Of a stretch of DNA of 64,000 bases, positions 55,915-64,000 are shown one piece after another. The stretch spans positions 186,001-250,000 of the forward strand of contig CAVQIT010000009.1 of assembly GCA_963712655.1 (NCBI GenBank), written 5' to 3'. Within the stretch, counting starts at the first letter, position 1. Each line of letters starts with the position of its first letter. The translations under genes were made by a program, and so were the position numbers. The notes under the pieces are model-generated. The model was given only the letters and a program-made list of their open reading frames with translations, was not told the DNA's origin and did no database searches. The stretch comes from Pollutimonas sp963712655. Lineage in GTDB: Bacteria; Pseudomonadota; Gammaproteobacteria; Burkholderiales; Burkholderiaceae_B.

Positions 55915-56898
55915 TTATTGATTCAAGCTGATGTGGTTGTTCTTGATGAACACGCCCCAGCGTTCATATTCCTTTTGCATCCGGTTGTTCAATTCCTCGG
56001 GGCTGCTGGCCACCACCTCCAGGGACTGGGCGGCAAGGGTCTTTGCGGTTGCGTCATCCAGCAAGGCTTTCTTGACTTCGGCGGACAGGGTCTGAATGAT
56101 TTCGGGTGGAGTGCCCGCGGGTGCAAAAAGGCCCATCCAAGAGGTAACGTCGAATCCTTTTATGCTTTCGCCGATGGTCGGGGTGTCCGGGAAATTCTTG
56201 GAGCGCGTGGATTGCGTAACGCCCAGCAATCTAAGCTTTCCGCTTTTTATATGCGGCCCGGCGGCAGCCAGGGCGACAAAGGCGGCCGGTATTTGGTTGC
56301 CGACCAAGTCGGTTACGGCCGGCGCGCCGCCTTTATAGGGAATGTGCACCAGTTGCGCGCCGGTCAGCTGTTTCAACAATTCCCCGGCCAGGTGATGCGG
56401 CGTGCCGGTGCCGGGCGAACCAAAGCTCAGGCCGTTCGGCTTTGCCTTTACGTAAGCGATCAGCTCGGGGATGGAATTCACGGGCTGTTGCGAATTCACG
56501 ACAAGCCCCACATCGATCTTTGCCAGCAGTGAAATGGGCGCCAAGGCAGTGCGCGGATCGAATTTCATGCGCGTATAAAGATGCGGGTTCACGGTGATGT
56601 TCGAATCTGGGATCAGCAGTAGCGTATACCCGTCGGGAGCGGATCTGGTTACGAGTTCGGTGCCGATATTGCCGCTTGCGCCGGGCTTGTTCTCCACGAA
56701 AAATGTCTGGCCCAGGCTGCTGCTGAGTTGCTGCGCCAGTTTGCGCGCGACAATGTCGGTCGATCCGCCCGCGGCATAGGGCAAAATAATCCGGACCGTC
56801 TTGTCGGGATATACGCCGGCGTTGGCCGCCAGGGGGATAAGTGCAAGGGCCGCGGTAATCAAGCAATGCCCAAGCCTGTGCGCAAGAAATGTTGTCAT
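55915..56898 (-). CDS. Bug-family tripartite tricarboxylate transporter substrate-binding protein
   Basis: A 327-aa periplasmic receptor with a signal peptide ending ANA, then YPDKTVRIILPYAAGGSTDIVARKLA, VENKPGASGNIGTELV, HIPYKGGAPAVTDLVGNQ and FAPAGTPPEI. GGAGACA lies upstream of the ATG. It follows the sulfatase gene by 45 bp on the same strand, suggesting the ligand is a sulfate ester or its product. Confidence 0.93.
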   Translation of the reverse strand: MTTFLAHRLGHCLITAALALIPLAANAGVYPDKTVRIILPYAAGGSTDIVARKLAQQLSSSLGQTFFVENKPGASGNIGTELVTRSAPDGYTLLLIPDSNITVNPHLYTRMKFDPRTALAPISLLAKIDVGLVVNSQQPVNSIPELIAYVKAKPNGLSFGSPGTGTPHHLAGELLKQLTGAQLVHIPYKGGAPAVTDLVGNQIPAAFVALAAAGPHIKSGKLRLLGVTQSTRSKNFPDTPTIGESIKGFDVTSWMGLFAPAGTPPEIIQTLSAEVKKALLDDATAKTLAAQSLEVVASSPEELNNRMQKEYERWGVFIKNNHISLNQ

Positions 56899-56943
56899 GA
56901 TGTTTTGTCTCCAGTTTTTTTAGGATGCTGCCGCGATTTTGCT

Positions 56944-58470
56944 TTATGCGGTGCCGACGACAGGCAAATCCGGCTTTGCACGGCCGGCGTTTACGCTCCG
57001 GATCATGTCCTGCAGTTCTTGCCGCGCATGGCGGTAGCCCGCATCGTCAAATCGGTTGATCATTTCATGCGGGTCTTCCCGCAGATCATAAAGTTCTCCC
57101 GCATCGGAGTTCATTTCATGAGTCATCCGGTAGCGCTCGGTTCGGACTGTGCGCAAATCAAGCGCCACACCCACGCGGCCCGCGCGCAGATCCCATTCGT
57201 TGTAGGCGAAATCGCGGCTTGAAGCGCCTTCCAGCAGCGGCCGCAGCGAGGATCCGTCGACAGGCCGGCCGGGGCTTGCGCCGGCATAATCGGCGATGGT
57301 GGAAAAGATGTCGACGGTCGATACCGGATCGCGGATGACTTGCTTTGCCGGAATGCCGGGGCCGCTCATGATCAATCCCACGCGCATCAGCCCGTCATAC
57401 ATCATGGGGCCTTTAAGGGTTAAACCATGGTCGCCCAGCCAATCGCCATGATCGGTCGTGAATATTACGATGGTGTTTTCGGCCAGCCCCAGGCTGTTCA
57501 GTTCGGCCAGGATACGTCCGACATTGTGGTCGATAAGGGAAATCATTCCATAGTAATTTGCGGTCAACTCCCGCAATTGGGCGTCCGACAGCTCCGGGAT
57601 GCGGGAGTATTCGGTGCGCATTTTTAGGAGCTCGCCAGACAGTTTTGGAACGGACTCGATGCTGGCTCGGTGCCACCATGGACGGCGGTCCAGATCGCGC
57701 GCGCGATGCTCGGGCAAATCGACTTCGTCCGGGTGGTGCAGCTTGCTCCACGGTTCCGGCGCGTCGAACGGGTGGTGAGGGTCGGGAAAAGAGGCCCACG
57801 CGCAGAAGGGCCGGTCTTTGTTGTTGCGGATGAAGTCTATGGTTTTATTCCCTACCCAGGTCGAATTATGCCACGCCGTCGGCAATTGGGAGTGGTAGGT
57901 TTGCGGTGTCGGGGTATGGGGCGGATAGCCGGCGTACATTTTGTTTTTCATGTCGCCCAGGCCGTCGGCGTGATACCACCTTTCGTAATGCATCCCTTGC
58001 GGAGCACTGAAGGGCAGCCAATAGTTATGGCCCAGCAGCATAAGATCGACATGGTCAAAGCCCATGTAAGGCCCGCTCCAGGGCGGAGGGAAATCGGCCG
58101 AACTCTGCAGGCATTCCGGCGAGCCCGTCGGCGCAAAGGTGTGATAAGTGGCGAAATGCGCCTTGCCTATCATGCCTGTCGTGTAGCCGGCGCCGGAGAG
58201 CAGGCCGCTGAAGCCGTCCGCGGCCAACGACACAGGCATATCGATGCCATTGTCCGATACACCGTGCGTTCCCGGTAAAAGCCCCGTCAGGATAGAGGCC
58301 CGCGATGGCTGGCAAACGACATTGGGCGTGATGCATGCGGAAAAATGGCTGCCGCCCTGGGCCAGGATGTCCAGATGAGGCGTTTTGATCTTGCGGCCGG
58401 CGAAACCATAGCAGTCGGCGCGATGCTGGTCTGAGGTGATCAGAAGAATATTCGGCTTGGTGGAAAGCAT
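56944..58470 (-). CDS. Sulfatase (type I, formylglycine-dependent)
   Basis: A 508-aa alkaline-phosphatase-superfamily sulfatase. It starts MLSTKPNILLITSDQHRADCYG, with metal ligands, and the formylglycine motif is C53-Q-P-S-R in VVCQPSRASILTG. Further metal/active-site text is HHPFDAPEPW and FTTDHGDWLGDHGL. There is no signal peptide, so it is cytoplasmic like choline- or aryl-sulfatases. Cysteine at the key position requires a formylglycine-generating enzyme or anSME elsewhere. The ATG at 58470 has AGGACGG upstream. It pairs with a Bug receptor and is divergent from a LysR gene. Confidence 0.93.
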   Translation of the reverse strand: MLSTKPNILLITSDQHRADCYGFAGRKIKTPHLDILAQGGSHFSACITPNVVCQPSRASILTGLLPGTHGVSDNGIDMPVSLAADGFSGLLSGAGYTTGMIGKAHFATYHTFAPTGSPECLQSSADFPPPWSGPYMGFDHVDLMLLGHNYWLPFSAPQGMHYERWYHADGLGDMKNKMYAGYPPHTPTPQTYHSQLPTAWHNSTWVGNKTIDFIRNNKDRPFCAWASFPDPHHPFDAPEPWSKLHHPDEVDLPEHRARDLDRRPWWHRASIESVPKLSGELLKMRTEYSRIPELSDAQLRELTANYYGMISLIDHNVGRILAELNSLGLAENTIVIFTTDHGDWLGDHGLTLKGPMMYDGLMRVGLIMSGPGIPAKQVIRDPVSTVDIFSTIADYAGASPGRPVDGSSLRPLLEGASSRDFAYNEWDLRAGRVGVALDLRTVRTERYRMTHEMNSDAGELYDLREDPHEMINRFDDAGYRHARQELQDMIRSVNAGRAKPDLPVVGTA

Positions 58471-58583
58471 ATCCGTCCTATTGGGTGGCTGCGAAATGCA
58501 GTGACCAAGTATCACTTGAGGAGGCATTCCTGGATAATGAGGAATTCGTATTAGGTGATATGTTTTCGTTATCGGAGAATGTC

Positions 58584-59543
58584 ATGCCAGGCAGCGACAT
58601 AAGCGACAGGCTAGTTGGCCGTCCGCTACACAGCCGGCTCAAGATGAAGCATCTCGAACTGTTCAGGAACGTGTGCGTATGCCAGACGTTGCGCAAGGCG
58701 GCCGCCGCTTCCAATATGACTCAGCCGGCGGCCACCAAGCTTATCCAGGAACTGGAGGACATGCTGGCAACCCGCTTATTCGAACGCGACCGGCGTGGAA
58801 TGAGGTTGACGCATGCCGGTGAAGTCTTGCAGCGCCATGTGCTGATGTTGCTGGCCGACGTTGACAACATGCAGGAAGAAATCGGCCTGCTTGCAAACGA
58901 TATTGTGGGCACTATCCGGCTTGGGGTCATACCTTCTCTTTCTCCGCAGCTCTTGGCCGCCTCGATCGCCGCGCTTCTGCAAGAGCACCCGCGGACGCAA
59001 ATAGAGCTGCACGAGGCCAGGACCAAGGAACTGCTGGTTGCCTTGGCAAAGAAAGAACTCGATATGACTTTTGGCCGGGTGCTTGAATTCGACGCAACCC
59101 GGCATTTCGACGTCATGCATATTTATGACGAATCATTTTCCATCGTATGCCGTCCGGGGCATCCCTTGGCCGGCGGCAGCCATGTTACGTGGGACATGCT
59201 GGCCCGGCGCCAGTGGATATTGCCTGTCGCGGGCTCGCCCCTGCGCCATTTGGTCGACAGCTTGTTTACCCAGCAGTCGACATTGAGGCCGACAGCCACG
59301 GTGGAGTGCGACTCTTTCGAGAAAATCCAGTATTTGATCGAATTCACCGACTTGCTGAGCATTCTGCCGCGCTCGCTCATAGCCCAAAAAACGGCCAACA
59401 AGACTTTGCAAGTGATCAAGCCGGACATAGGAAAGGAGCTCGCCCCGATCAGCTTGATTCTTCGCAAGAACGACGAGCGCACGCCCATCATGCGCGCCTT
59501 TATCGATGTCATTTGCAAGAGCCGGGCGTTTCCGGAAATTTGA
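58584..59543 (+). CDS. LysR-family transcriptional regulator
   Basis: About 319 aa. The helix-turn-helix is in MKHLELFRNVCVCQTLRKAAAASNMTQPAATKLIQELEDMLATRLFERDRRGMRLT, followed by the effector-binding domain (GTIRLGVIPSLSPQLLAASI...SIVCRPGHPLAGG...ILPRSLIA). The GbpR/CbsR-like shape is common for regulators of aromatic or sulfonate catabolism. Start: ATG at 58584 with CGGAG 7 nt before; ATG at 58560 is also possible. Divergent from the sulfatase-Bug pair across about 110 bp, so it probably controls them. Confidence 0.9.
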   Translation: MPGSDISDRLVGRPLHSRLKMKHLELFRNVCVCQTLRKAAAASNMTQPAATKLIQELEDMLATRLFERDRRGMRLTHAGEVLQRHVLMLLADVDNMQEEIGLLANDIVGTIRLGVIPSLSPQLLAASIAALLQEHPRTQIELHEARTKELLVALAKKELDMTFGRVLEFDATRHFDVMHIYDESFSIVCRPGHPLAGGSHVTWDMLARRQWILPVAGSPLRHLVDSLFTQQSTLRPTATVECDSFEKIQYLIEFTDLLSILPRSLIAQKTANKTLQVIKPDIGKELAPISLILRKNDERTPIMRAFIDVICKSRAFPEI

Positions 59544-59626
59544 AGCGATTTTTATCGTTCAAAACTTGTATTGACTTGTCTTAAGATAACTTGGAGAATA
59601 CAGGCTTCTTCACTTAAGCACGGTCA

Positions 59627-60412
59627 ATGCACCTTATGCGCGAGATAAGCAAGAATTCAGAGGTTTCGCTGTATCTGCAGATCGCGGACATCCTTACCGC
59701 CGATATCAGATCCAAGCGTTTGCTGCCTCTTGAGAAAATACCGACGGAATACGAACTGACGCGCATTTTCAATGTAAGCAGAGTCACCGTCAGGCAAGCG
59801 ATACGCGTTCTGGTGGAGCGCGGCCTGGCGGTATCCCGACAGGGTAAAGGGGTATTTGTTACGGGTCCGACAGTCAATCAGGAACTGAGCGAACTGCGCG
59901 GCTTTTACGATAGCCTGCTGGCGCAAGGCTACGATCCCGAAACAGAAGTGCTTAGCTTCGACCCGCCCCAGGCGCGTGCCAGGAACCCGAATCTGGGCGA
60001 GGCCGAATGCGATATCTACCGATTCAAGCGGCTGTACAAAATCGATAGCGTTGTGGTGGCCATCGCGGATGTCACGCTGCCCAGTTTCGGCGATCGCATA
60101 ACGCGCGCGGATGTGGAAAGGTTGCCGGTCTACTCCCTGATAGACCAGATACTGAAAAGGAAGGTGGCGCGTGCCACGACCGAGATACGGTCCGGCGGGG
60201 CGGACGGCGAGATAGCCGAACTCATGAGCCTGGACAGCGAAAGATATTTATTGAAGATGCTGCGCACGTCCTTCGATGCCAACGGTTTGATTCTTGAAAC
60301 GACTTGTTTTTACATCCAGCCCGATGTCTTTGCCTTTCACCTGGACGTGGCCGGGCCGCTGCAAATAGCGTCGTCCATACGCCGCGTCGGGGGAACCGCC
60401 GCATTGACCTGA
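59627..60412 (+). CDS. GntR-family regulator with UTRA domain
   Basis: A 261-aa regulator. The winged helix is SLYLQIADILTADIRSKRLLPLEKIPTEYELTRIFNVSRVTVRQAIRVLVERGLAVSRQGKGVFV, then a UTRA ligand-binding domain (ELSELRGFYDSLLAQGYDPETEVLSF...ERYLLKMLRTSFDANGLILETTCFYI). It lies 43 bp before the Bug gene on the same strand and should regulate the Bug-AcnX genes. The start at 59627 lacks a clear ribosome site; 59636 is an alternative. Confidence 0.9.
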   Translation: MHLMREISKNSEVSLYLQIADILTADIRSKRLLPLEKIPTEYELTRIFNVSRVTVRQAIRVLVERGLAVSRQGKGVFVTGPTVNQELSELRGFYDSLLAQGYDPETEVLSFDPPQARARNPNLGEAECDIYRFKRLYKIDSVVVAIADVTLPSFGDRITRADVERLPVYSLIDQILKRKVARATTEIRSGGADGEIAELMSLDSERYLLKMLRTSFDANGLILETTCFYIQPDVFAFHLDVAGPLQIASSIRRVGGTAALT

Positions 60413-60455
60413 TGCATGCAATAGAACATGCCGCAACACCACCAGAGGAGACAAT

Positions 60456-61433
60456 ATGAAAATCAAGAAATCAATCGGCGCCTTGTTTTGCATAAGCGCG
60501 CTTGCGGCGGCGCCCTTTAGCCAGGCCCAGGCCGCATATCCCGATAAAGCGGTCACGATCATTGTGTCGTTCCCGCCGGGCGGAGCCACCGATGTCGTGA
60601 CAAGAATCTTGGGCGCCGGGTTGACCAAGATATGGGGCCAGACGGTTGTTGTGGAGAACCGGACGGGGGCGGGCGGGAATATCGGCGCGCATTATGTCGT
60701 CAGGTCCGCGGCGGATGGCTATACCCTGTTAATGGGCTCTTCGGCGGAAACGGTTATCAATGCCTTGCTGTACGCAAAGATGCCGTACGACTCCGAAAAA
60801 GATCTCGTTCCGGTTGCCAAAGTGGGCAGCGCGCCGCTGGTGCTGGTTGTGCATCCCAAATTCCCGGCGGGCAGTACTCAGGAACTTATCAAGTATCTGA
60901 AAGACAATCCCGGAAAAATAAACTATGCCTCGTCGGGTACCGGCGGCCCTCAGCACCTTGCCGCCGAGGAGTTCAAGCGGGTGACCGGCACAATGATCAA
61001 CCATATTCCTTACAAGGGGGGCTCTCCGGCCATTACGGATCTGGTCGGCGGGCAGGTTGAAATGTTTTTCTCGGGGCTGCCTCCGGCCAAGCCCTTTATC
61101 CAGTCCGGCAAGTTGAGGGCATTGGCCGTCACAACTGAAACCCGCTCGGAGCTGGCCCCCGGTATTCCAACCTTATCCGAATCGGGGCTGCCGGGATTCA
61201 ATATCGAAAACTGGCAAGGCCTGTTTGCCCCGGCGGGCACCCCGCCCGACGTCATCGGCAAGATTGCCGTGGATGTGGCGACGGTACTCAACCAGCAAGA
61301 AGTCAAGGCCAAATTGGCCGCCCAGGGCGTGTCGGCCGCGCCCAGCTCGCCTTCGGACTTCAGTCGTTTCATGGACGGCGAACGGAAAAAATACGCGCAG
61401 ATCATCAAAGCCGCCCATGTATCGATTCAATGA
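60456..61433 (+). CDS. Bug-family tripartite tricarboxylate transporter substrate-binding protein
   Basis: A 325-aa periplasmic receptor. The signal peptide ends AQA before AYPDKAVTIIVSFPPGGATDVVTR, then VENRTGAGGNIGAHYV, HIPYKGGSPAITDLVGGQVE and FAPAGTPPDV. GAGGAG precedes the ATG. It lies between the GntR gene and the AcnX genes (21 bp before the large subunit), so its ligand is probably a hydroxy acid or amino-acid derivative processed by AcnX. Confidence 0.93.
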   Translation: MKIKKSIGALFCISALAAAPFSQAQAAYPDKAVTIIVSFPPGGATDVVTRILGAGLTKIWGQTVVVENRTGAGGNIGAHYVVRSAADGYTLLMGSSAETVINALLYAKMPYDSEKDLVPVAKVGSAPLVLVVHPKFPAGSTQELIKYLKDNPGKINYASSGTGGPQHLAAEEFKRVTGTMINHIPYKGGSPAITDLVGGQVEMFFSGLPPAKPFIQSGKLRALAVTTETRSELAPGIPTLSESGLPGFNIENWQGLFAPAGTPPDVIGKIAVDVATVLNQQEVKAKLAAQGVSAAPSSPSDFSRFMDGERKKYAQIIKAAHVSIQ

Positions 61434-61454
61434 TCATCTATTGGAAAACGCATT

Positions 61455-62696
61455 ATGCAATTAAGCAGCGAAGAACAGGCCATGCTCAACGGCGATCGTG
61501 GTGAGGCCATAAAAAAGGCCATTCAGTTCCAGATCGAGGTAGGGTCGTTTTTCGGCGCCGAGAAGTTCGTGCCGATTACAAACGCCCACGTCATGGGCGA
61601 TATCGAAGTCATGGGCGATGGCGGGCTCGGTCTTTTGCAAGCCATGGCAAACGAGCATGTGAAATGCGCCGTTCCTTCAAGCAGCAATGCCAGATGCATG
61701 CATTTCAGTTCGAATCCCAATCTGCGGCCCGATGCCCTGGAAGAAAGCAAGGAAAGGAAGCTGATTGGCCATTTGCAGGACATGCGGATCAACACGACCG
61801 ATACCTGTATTAATTACCAAACGGTGTACCAGCCCAAGATAGGCGAGCATGTGGCCTGGGGCGATACAGGCACAGTCATTTACGCCAATTCGGTTTTTGG
61901 CGCCCGCAGCAATTTCGAGGCGGGGAACGCAAGTTTTGCCGCGGCCATCACCGGCCGCACGCCTGCTTATGGTTTTCACCTCGACGAGGTCAGAAAAGGT
62001 ACGCTTGCGGTCAAGGTCGAGGCGAAACTGACCGACCTCGCCGATTGGGGCGCCTTGGGCAAGATCGTGGGCCATCCGAACCAGGACTATTTCGCTGTCC
62101 CGGTTTTCGAGGGCATTACAACCATTCCCTTGTCGGACGCGCTTAAGCATCTGGGGGCGTCGCTGGCCAGCTATGGCTCGATGGCCATGTTCCATATGGT
62201 CGGCGTCACGCCCGAGGCGCCGACGGCGGAACAGGCGTTCGGCGGCAATAAGCCGACCAGTTCCACCACTGTGACCGATGCGGATATTCAAGCTGTCTAT
62301 GATGCCTATCGTTACGTGGACGGCGCCAAGAATATTGTGGTTTTCTCCGGTCCCCAGCAGTCCTTGTTCGAAATGCAGACACTGGCTCAATTGTTTGAGG
62401 GCCGGAAAGTGGCGCCCGACATGACCTGCGTTGTTACCACCAACCATGCCGTGTATAGCGACGCCAAGCGCCTGGGCTACATAGACACACTGGAGGCGGC
62501 GGGCGTGACCCTGTTGCAGGGTGTGTGCTTTTATATTCTGCAGCGGCTCACGCAAATCCGCGAAGAAAACCAGTGGACCAATCTGATTTCCAATTCGGCC
62601 AAGATCGTGAATACGATCACCGCCCATCGTTTTAATACGGTGCTGCGCAGAACGGCCGAGTGCGTCGACATCGCATGCACCGGAGATATGAAATGA
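61455..62696 (+). CDS. Aconitase X, large (catalytic) subunit
   Basis: A 413-aa AcnX catalytic-domain protein (DUF521 family). It starts MQLSSEEQAMLNGDRGEAIKKAIQFQIEVG, then ITNAHVMGD, conserved cysteines in SSSNARCMHF and NTTDTCINYQT, and WGDTGTVIYANSVFGARSNFE. Known AcnX enzymes dehydrate cis-3-hydroxy-L-proline or mevalonate phosphate using an iron-sulfur cluster. The substrate here is open; bacterial two-subunit forms usually act on hydroxyproline isomers. The small subunit overlaps by ATGA. Confidence 0.9.
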   Translation: MQLSSEEQAMLNGDRGEAIKKAIQFQIEVGSFFGAEKFVPITNAHVMGDIEVMGDGGLGLLQAMANEHVKCAVPSSSNARCMHFSSNPNLRPDALEESKERKLIGHLQDMRINTTDTCINYQTVYQPKIGEHVAWGDTGTVIYANSVFGARSNFEAGNASFAAAITGRTPAYGFHLDEVRKGTLAVKVEAKLTDLADWGALGKIVGHPNQDYFAVPVFEGITTIPLSDALKHLGASLASYGSMAMFHMVGVTPEAPTAEQAFGGNKPTSSTTVTDADIQAVYDAYRYVDGAKNIVVFSGPQQSLFEMQTLAQLFEGRKVAPDMTCVVTTNHAVYSDAKRLGYIDTLEAAGVTLLQGVCFYILQRLTQIREENQWTNLISNSAKIVNTITAHRFNTVLRRTAECVDIACTGDMK

Positions 62697-63094
62697 GCAA
62701 GGTCATCAATGTAGCGCGTGCGTGGGGGCCGACTGTAGAGGGCGAGGTTCTGGTCATGCGCGAAGGCTTTAGCCCCCGCTACGATCTCGACCGCGTGACC
62801 GGCATCATTTCTCGTATTGGACACAGCGTGGAAGGGCATTCCGTCAAAGATCGCATATTGGTAATTCCCACGTCCAAGGGAGGGGTGGCGGGCGGCTGGG
62901 CCTTCTTCGATTTGCTGCACAAGGGCATTGCGCCGCTTGCCCTGGTGTTCGGCAAGCTTAATCCGGTGATGGTGCAGGGTGCTGTCCTGGCGAACATGCC
63001 CATCACCGAGGGTTGGGACGAAAACATACTCGATCTTCTGCGGACGGGCGACCGAGTCACCATCGATCCGGCCAACAAGCGCATTCTTATCTAG
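62693..63094 (+). CDS. Aconitase X, small (swivelling) subunit
   Basis: A 133-aa DUF126-type protein, the aconitase swivelling domain: KVINVARAWGPTVEGEVLVMREGFSPRYDLDRVTGII, GHSVEGHSVKDRILVIPTSKGGVAGGW, and DRVTIDPANKRI at the end. It completes the active site of the large subunit. Its ATG overlaps the large subunit stop, so the two are made together. Its last 4 nt overlap mnmH tail to tail. Confidence 0.92.
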   Translation: MSKVINVARAWGPTVEGEVLVMREGFSPRYDLDRVTGIISRIGHSVEGHSVKDRILVIPTSKGGVAGGWAFFDLLHKGIAPLALVFGKLNPVMVQGAVLANMPITEGWDENILDLLRTGDRVTIDPANKRILI

Positions 63095-64000
63095 ACTTTG
63101 GGGCGCTGCCGCAAATATTCCAGCACGGCTTGATGGTCGCCGCTGAATTCGATGCGCGCGGCCTTGCTGTCGCGCTGATAAACATACATGGGATCGTAGT
63201 ATTCGCCCAGCAGCCCTTCGATCCAGCCGCGGTGCAATTCGATCGAACCGTTGCGCCGCTGTTCGGCCAGGGCGGCGTCCATGATGGCCGCCAGGTGTTG
63301 GTAGCGCGCGCTGCCCAGGCGCTTGACGATGTTTTTCAGGCTTAGCCGCAGGCGCTCGGCAAAAGCGGCGAAACCGAATTCCTCGCCATGCAGGGCGACG
63401 AACTCGGCGCACAGATCGGCTACGTAATCGCCAAGAATGCGTTCGACCCGTCCGGCCAGGCTGTCTTCCAGCCATATCAGCGGATAGTGCGGCATGTTTT
63501 GGTGCAATGACAGGGGCAGCGAGCAACAGCCTATAAGACGGCTTTCTTCTTCAATGACGAACTGCCGCAAGCCTTGGGCGCGTTTCTTCAGCAGGTCGAT
63601 GGCCAGGGCATTTTCGAAGTCGATCTGCCGGGGTTGCGGCGTGGCGTGCTTGCCGAAGCTGGAGCCGCGATGATGGGCGTGGCCTTCCAGGTCGATGGCG
63701 TTTTCCAGCTTGAGCAACAGCTCGGTCTTGCCGCTGCCGGTAAGGCCGCCCAGCAAGACGAAATCGCATTCGGCCAGCGCCGTTTCGGTCGTGTCGATCA
63801 GAAAGCCGCGCATCGCCTTATAGCCGCCCAGCACGCGGGGATAGTCGACGCCGGCTTCGGCCTTGAGCCACTGCTGGGCGATTTGCGAGCGCAACCCGCC
63901 GCGGAAGCAGTACAGATAGCCTTGCGGGTGGGCGCGGGCGAAATTCGCCCAGGCGTCGATGCGCTGAGCTTTGAGCTTGCCCGACACCAGTTGATGGCCC
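63091..64000 (-). CDS. mnmH: tRNA 2-selenouridine synthase, 5' end beyond the window
   Basis: The C-terminal 300 or so residues of MnmH (SelU/YbbB). The rhodanese end carries the catalytic cysteine in YLYCFRGGLRSQIAQQWL. A P-loop domain follows (LLGGLTGSGKTELLLKLENA), then HHRGSSFG and IEEESRLIG. It replaces sulfur by selenium in the wobble uridine of tRNAs. The frame stays open to the window edge (GHQLVSGKLK), so the start lies outside. Confidence 0.93.
   Translation of the reverse strand, partial: GHQLVSGKLKAQRIDAWANFARAHPQGYLYCFRGGLRSQIAQQWLKAEAGVDYPRVLGGYKAMRGFLIDTTETALAECDFVLLGGLTGSGKTELLLKLENAIDLEGHAHHRGSSFGKHATPQPRQIDFENALAIDLLKKRAQGLRQFVIEEESRLIGCCSLPLSLHQNMPHYPLIWLEDSLAGRVERILGDYVADLCAEFVALHGEEFGFAAFAERLRLSLKNIVKRLGSARYQHLAAIMDAALAEQRRNGSIELHRGWIEGLLGEYYDPMYVYQRDSKAARIEFSGDHQAVLEYLRQRPKV

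Overview
The window looks like a chromosomal segment of a betaproteobacterium of the Alcaligenaceae (Bordetella/Achromobacter/Pusillimonas type). This is inferred from four Bug-type (Bordetella uptake gene) solute-binding receptors without their membrane partners, the housekeeping genes (coaD, rsmD, ftsY, ribBA-ribH-nusB-thiL-pgpA, groESL with a perfect CIRCE element, two-polypeptide pntA plus pntB, mnmH) and GC-rich codon use. No rRNA, tRNA or CRISPR array was found.

Layout. 0-9.4 kb: end of an amidohydrolase, a Nudix hydrolase, a DJ-1/PfpI-like exported protein, a SoxC-like molybdoenzyme with its c-type cytochrome, a periplasmic asparaginase with a clear terminator, a membrane protein of unknown function, a MarR regulator with a 20-bp palindrome in front of a DUF1428 gene, a Bug receptor, and a scar where a divergent TPP-enzyme/GntR pair has lost both 5' halves. 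9.4-19 kb: a leftward catabolic cluster (DMFase-like protein, class III aminotransferase, hydantoinase/carbamoylase-family amidase, Bug receptor, 72-aa protein, amidase, VOC protein) with a divergent RpiR regulator and a candidate operator between them. 19-33.5 kb: mostly housekeeping genes (ycgR-like, ornithine-cyclodeaminase-like, pntB/pntA, yidB-like, metY, asmA-like, ferredoxin, coaD, rsmD, ftsY, CYTH-CHAD). 33.6-42.3 kb: IclR regulator, the ribBA-ribH-nusB-thiL-pgpA-cinA gene string, pyrF, dgkA and groESL.

42.3-54.7 kb is an accessory island, visibly more AT-rich, placed between the groESL control region and a LysR remnant. It carries a translationally coupled MmeI-like adenine methyltransferase and SF2 helicase followed by a GIY-YIG nuclease gene, closed by a hairpin. 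Next to these are a RloC/PrrC-like ATPase with a zinc-hook CxxC and a candidate anticodon-nuclease triad, and a restriction-endonuclease/nSTAND3 NTPase. This is the best candidate for a poorly described defence system. 55-64 kb: an HD hydrolase, a sulfatase plus Bug receptor with a divergent LysR regulator, a GntR - Bug - AcnX (large and small subunit) cluster, and the truncated end of mnmH.

An important caveat: between about 33.7 and 54.1 kb almost every long gene is split by one-base indels, including genes normally essential (groEL, ribBA, ribH, nusB, thiL). Many indels in the island sit in homopolymer runs (for example five A where four keep the frame). Genes outside this block are intact. 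I read this mainly as sequence or assembly error. The affected genes are given as one spanning entry each, typed as pseudogene only because the frame is broken as written.
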